Below, piece after piece: positions 60,651 through 64,000 of a DNA stretch of 64,000 nucleotides (position 1 is the first letter of the stretch; the number at the start of each line of letters is the position of its first letter). A model generated the notes under the pieces. That model was not told where the DNA came from. It did no database searches and saw only the letters and a list, made by a program, of their open reading frames with translations. This DNA is from Fimbriimonas planktonicus (GTDB lineage: Bacteria > Armatimonadota > Fimbriimonadia > Fimbriimonadales > Fimbriimonadaceae): the NCBI GenBank assembly GCA_965234685.1, contig OZ248539.1, positions 3,038,001 through 3,102,000 of the forward strand, written 5' to 3'. The position numbers and the translations under genes were made by a program.

Positions 60651-63572
60651 TTACTTCCGCGCCGCAAGGTATCCCCAAACAAACACGTTCGGCGTCCAGG
60701 CATCCACCGTGTATTCCTCCGTCGCCGGATACAAGTACGTCTCGAACAGGGCTTCATGGATCGGCCAGTTATATGGGCTCGGCACCCCAACCCGGCTCAC
60801 ATGCCACTGAATGGGCCACGTAAAGAATCCGTTATCGGGCCAACCCACGTAGTCGCAATTGCCATAGACCGTGATCCCTTCCGGAATCGCCTGTCCCGGA
60901 ATGCGATAGTCAATCTTAAACGGCCTCGCGCTTCTAACTCCGAGACCAGACGTGTAGGTCAAATTGTTCGGGTTCGCTCCGCCCGAGAAAAGGCAAGCCT
61001 GAACCGTCCCGGCCAGATACTCTGGCTTGCCGGTGAGAAAGTGGGCCCGTGCCACCTCAATCGCGTTAGGAGAACTGTAGAAGCCCAAAAACGCGGGCTT
61101 GCCGACGTCGTTCGTGGTCAGGTTCCAGCCGTTACTCTCGGCGTACTTTAAGGCGGTTTGCGCTTCCGCTTCCAAGGCCGATTTCGCGCGCAGTTTGAGT
61201 TCTGCCTGACCGAGACCTTGCGGCAGCCGCGCATAGACAAACGCCGAATCCGTTTGCACCGCCGTACCATAGGCAAACAGTTTCGGCTCCGGTTTGGTGA
61301 GAACCGAGTTTTCGAGGAAGACCTGGTGCCACTTGTCGTCCTTCGTCGAACGGTACACGAGCAACGCGGCAAGGTTGCGCGCGTCCCACATCTCCCAGGC
61401 GATCTTGCTTCGCACCGGCGCAAGGTTCGCTTCCGCCCAGGTCATGGCCTTGAGAGCGCTCTCCCGGTAAGTCTTGGACAGCGCCGGGTCATAAGGCTTG
61501 ACCAGATCCGAGAACCGGATCGCCGCCGCTGCGTAAACCCAACTGCTATAGGGATCGGCCGCATACACGTATGCCGGCATGGATTGAAGCCAAGAAACTT
61601 CCCCTTCGATTGGATCCCCGTTCGTCTCGATGCCAAACCGAACCCCGCCGTGCGGTAGTTGCAACCGCCGGAAGCAGTCAAGTTCCCACAGTGCTTCGTT
61701 CAATATGTCGGGAGCTTTCGTTGGCTTTGGAATGTTGAGACTTTGCGCAGCGCCAAATGCCGGGAAGAGCTCGAAAAGCTCCATTTGAGCCATCGTCACC
61801 TTCAAGTGCGTCACGCGTCGCGGGTTCCAGTCGCCCGCATCGTGATAGCCACCCCAAGCCTCGGGAACAAGCTTGCCGGTGCTGGTCTTTTCTAGCTTTT
61901 CAAACGCCTCGTTGCCGTCAAGCACTGAATGCGTTGACTGGTACACAAGTTGTCCATCTGCTGGGTGCATGTCGCGCGGCTTTCGGTAGGTGGTGTAGGG
62001 AGGGCCGAGATCCATCCCCGAACGGTTGTGATACAGCCCCCGCATTTGGGTGCGAAATGCCTTTTGCCAAACGTTTTCTGCAATCGGAAACGGGTCGCTC
62101 GTGCCGACGCCATCAACCACAACCTTGTAGGTTCCCGGCTTGGTGACCTGCGGAAAGTCCATGCGGTAAACGTCGGTCAGGCTGTAGTTCACCTGCTTGT
62201 TCTGAATCAGCTCTTTTTCGGTGGCTTTCTTCGTAAACTTGGCCGTGCCAGAAGCGACGGTTGCGCCCGTTACCGCTTCGACAACGCGGAATTTCGGTGC
62301 GTCCCCAAAGCTATGCGCGCCGCCGGTCCCGAGCCACTCCGACAAGAAAGCCCGCTTCACTGGATCGCTTGGGCGGAATCCGATTTGGTTTACGTGAACG
62401 GCCTGAGTCCGCGTCTTATCCGGCGCGTATCGGATCTTCTGCGGCCCGCCCTGAACATTAACCTTGCCCCAATTGAGGGTGTATTCGGCACCTTGAGCAA
62501 GCGCCGAGGGCAGCTTCAGATAAACGCGATGCCGAAGCACCATCTCATAGCTCGGCATCGCTGCATTCACGGGGCGAGACTTGCGATGAACCTCGACCGG
62601 CCGAATCGTGACGCCGCTCCCTTCAAGCGTGTACTGATTGGGGTCGGCGGCGTATTCCTCAATCAGCGGGTCGCCTTCAAACTTCTCGATGTTCGCGAGC
62701 CAATCGCGCTTGGGTCCAATGAGATAGCCGATCCGATTTCCGCCCCGAACCAAGAACACCTTCGGCCCATCCTTTTGTACTTCGTCACCCGCCTGAGGAG
62801 CGTATTTTGCTAAACCCGCACCGGAGACCTTTCCGGATTCAAGCTCCAAGCAAACAAGCTGTGGCCCGAGGAAGGAGTACGACAAAAACCGAGGTGATTG
62901 AGCTGAGACCGTTCCGTATTTGGTGCGTAACTCTGCCCGTGCCACGTCCGCTTGTCGGGCGGCTTCGGCTTGCGCTTGTCGAGCTTTCTCTCTCGCCGCC
63001 GTCGCTGCGGCGTCAGGCACTCTGACACCGATCTTCAGCACGTCCACCTCAAGGGCATCGTCCGAGGACCAGTCGCCGAGCAGTTGAAACTGGATGAGGC
63101 TCTTTAGGTTTGGCTTGCCCTTGGACTTTCCTGTTGCGTCCTTTCCAAGTTCCTCCGGCTCGCTAAGTGGGCCGCCACTAATGGGCGTAATCCATGCGGT
63201 TCCAGATTTCGGGAGTGCAAAAGTCCACGCTCCCGAACGCTCCGCATCATCAACCAACATCAATTTGATTCGGTTTGCTTTGTTGTTCGTCCCAACGTTC
63301 ACCTGCAAGGTGGGCACAAGGTCAGTATCGGCACTTAGATCAATCGGCGGCTGGATGTTCGTCCCCGCTCCGCCGCGAGGAGTTGCTCGGAGCACCGCCC
63401 GCCCACCTTCAACCTTCACCTTGTTTTCCCAGGAAAGGTACGAGAAGAGGAACGGCCGGTCGAAGCGAATGATTTCCCGAGGCTCTTGCGGCGGATGGCC
63501 GATAAGCAGGCTGGCTAGCCCAATCGTCGCAAACGACAAACAATGTGTAACGTGGGTATTCATCGCAAGCAC
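60651..63572 (-). CDS. Modular GH9 glycoside hydrolase (endoglucanase type)
   Basis: 973 residues from a GTG, or 970 from the ATG at 63563, with a signal peptide. Residues 30-190 form a beta-rich, CBM-like module (RPFLFSYLSWENKVKVEGG); a helical linker with heptad-like Ala/Gln/Arg pattern follows near 200-225; then other beta modules and the CelD-type Ig domain (AVHVNQIGFRPSDPV) before the GH9 catalytic domain. The nucleophile region is GGYHDAGDWNPRR; the proton donor is probably a Glu in PATEEYTVD before WTPNVFVWGYL. Acts on beta-1,4-glucans. TACAAT lies 13 bases before the GTG. Confidence 0.88.
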   Translation of the reverse strand: MLAMNTHVTHCLSFATIGLASLLIGHPPQEPREIIRFDRPFLFSYLSWENKVKVEGGRAVLRATPRGGAGTNIQPPIDLSADTDLVPTLQVNVGTNNKANRIKLMLVDDAERSGAWTFALPKSGTAWITPISGGPLSEPEELGKDATGKSKGKPNLKSLIQFQLLGDWSSDDALEVDVLKIGVRVPDAAATAAREKARQAQAEAARQADVARAELRTKYGTVSAQSPRFLSYSFLGPQLVCLELESGKVSGAGLAKYAPQAGDEVQKDGPKVFLVRGGNRIGYLIGPKRDWLANIEKFEGDPLIEEYAADPNQYTLEGSGVTIRPVEVHRKSRPVNAAMPSYEMVLRHRVYLKLPSALAQGAEYTLNWGKVNVQGGPQKIRYAPDKTRTQAVHVNQIGFRPSDPVKRAFLSEWLGTGGAHSFGDAPKFRVVEAVTGATVASGTAKFTKKATEKELIQNKQVNYSLTDVYRMDFPQVTKPGTYKVVVDGVGTSDPFPIAENVWQKAFRTQMRGLYHNRSGMDLGPPYTTYRKPRDMHPADGQLVYQSTHSVLDGNEAFEKLEKTSTGKLVPEAWGGYHDAGDWNPRRVTHLKVTMAQMELFELFPAFGAAQSLNIPKPTKAPDILNEALWELDCFRRLQLPHGGVRFGIETNGDPIEGEVSWLQSMPAYVYAADPYSSWVYAAAAIRFSDLVKPYDPALSKTYRESALKAMTWAEANLAPVRSKIAWEMWDARNLAALLVYRSTKDDKWHQVFLENSVLTKPEPKLFAYGTAVQTDSAFVYARLPQGLGQAELKLRAKSALEAEAQTALKYAESNGWNLTTNDVGKPAFLGFYSSPNAIEVARAHFLTGKPEYLAGTVQACLFSGGANPNNLTYTSGLGVRSARPFKIDYRIPGQAIPEGITVYGNCDYVGWPDNGFFTWPIQWHVSRVGVPSPYNWPIHEALFETYLYPATEEYTVDAWTPNVFVWGYLAARK

Positions 63573-63625
63573 CGTTGCTCGGTCTATTGTAGACGCGCCG
63601 ATTTACGAATACGTGCGTGGCATAG

Positions 63626-63647
63626 CCTGACCAAACTTTTGTTCAGG
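63626..63647 (-). terminator. Hairpin downstream of tmRNA
   Basis: On the minus strand CCTGAACAAA and TTTGGTCAGG (one mismatch) around AG, 52 bases after the tmRNA CCA end. No T-run, so a weak candidate. Confidence 0.35.
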
Positions 63648-63698
63648 AAAAAGTCTCAGGTCGCCGGATGAATAGGCAGAACCGTTCCAGACAGAAAT

Positions 63699-64000
63699 TG
63701 GTGGAGGCGGGGAGAATTGAACTCCCTTCCAAAACCGTCGGCCCTCCCATTAACCACGAGCGTCTCCTCTGTACTTTATCTCGATGTCACTCTCTGCCGA
63801 GGCCGCCTGAGCAATCATCCAGTCTGGTTATTTTAGACTAGCTTGCTACAGACGGAAGCTCACCAGTCGATCCCGATTTTTTTACACCCGGAACTCTCCC
63901 TACGGGCTCGAGAGAGGCGGACGTCGGGCCTAAATTAGGCCGCGAATGCGTAGTTGTTGTTCGCAGCTACTTTTTTTCTCGTTTTTTACGTGGCCCACGA
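63699..64000 (-). ncRNA. ssrA: tmRNA (ssrA), 5' end outside the window
   Basis: Rescues stalled ribosomes and tags incomplete proteins for degradation. On the minus strand the 3' end is GGGAGTTCAATTCTCCC followed by GCCTCCACCA, a tRNA-like T-arm and CCA tail (CCA at 63701-63699). The tag frame is at 63967-63935: GCT GCG AAC AAC AAC TAC GCA TTC GCG GCC TAA, giving AANNNYAFAA. The window holds the 3' 300 or so bases; the 5' tRNA-like half and first pseudoknot lie beyond the right edge. Confidence 0.93.

Overview
The window looks like chromosome from a saprophytic, Gram-negative-type bacterium, most likely an Armatimonadota (Fimbriimonadia-like) relative. This placement is an inference from gene content: planctomycete-type DUF1501 and PSCyt/PSD1 proteins, a PEP-CTERM protein, an OmpA-domain protein, large secreted beta-propellers, a BTAD-type regulator and several plant-polysaccharide glycoside hydrolases. 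I see no insertion sequence, CRISPR array, rRNA or ordinary tRNA. Genes are dense: no stretch above about 300 bases lacks a gene, and the longest gaps are about 200 bases (35570-35790 and 54276-54498).

Layout, left to right. 2-3128: a DUF3427-type helicase cut by the left edge, then an MFS carrier. 3186-7306: a galactan operon (GH53 endo-galactanase, sugar-binding protein, two permeases, no ATPase); its likely partner, a GH42 beta-galactosidase, lies far away at 52287-54275. 7358-11691: five coupled exported-protein genes rich in Cys, Met and His, probably metal (copper?) handling, two of which share an unnamed CxxC/CxxC/HxDC module. 11783-13080: a coupled pair of exported unknowns. 13106-15854: TrmO, an aldo/keto reductase and a DUF3445 heme protein. 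15851-22137: a DUF1501 protein and a PSCyt/PSD1 protein separated by an opposite-strand gene. 22315-25978: a lipoprotein and a BTAD/NB-ARC-type regulator. 26053-34820: four tandem secreted beta-propeller genes, three of them clear paralogues. 34919-35569: an unknown with a possible HicA-like fold.

35791-41018 is a five-gene operon that I consider the best candidate for an under-described system: a substrate-binding protein fused to an OmpA peptidoglycan-binding domain, an ABC permease and ATPase, and two unknown proteins, one membrane/coiled-coil and one acidic. 41093-46008 holds a PEP-CTERM protein, an SDR and Gfo/Idh/MocA pair, and an esterase/peptidase. 46078-52246 holds a tricorn protease, a small MGMT-like protein, a lipoprotein/membrane-protein pair and a ring-cleaving dioxygenase. 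54499-60647 mixes small enzymes, including a PhnZ-like HD oxygenase translationally coupled to an NTAQ1-type N-terminal glutamine amidohydrolase. 60651-63572 is a modular GH9 glucanase. The right edge carries the 3' part of tmRNA (ssrA, minus strand) with tag AANNNYAFAA.

Across the window, seven genes carry a TANNNT hexamer 6-7 nt before the start codon, which suggests leaderless transcription.
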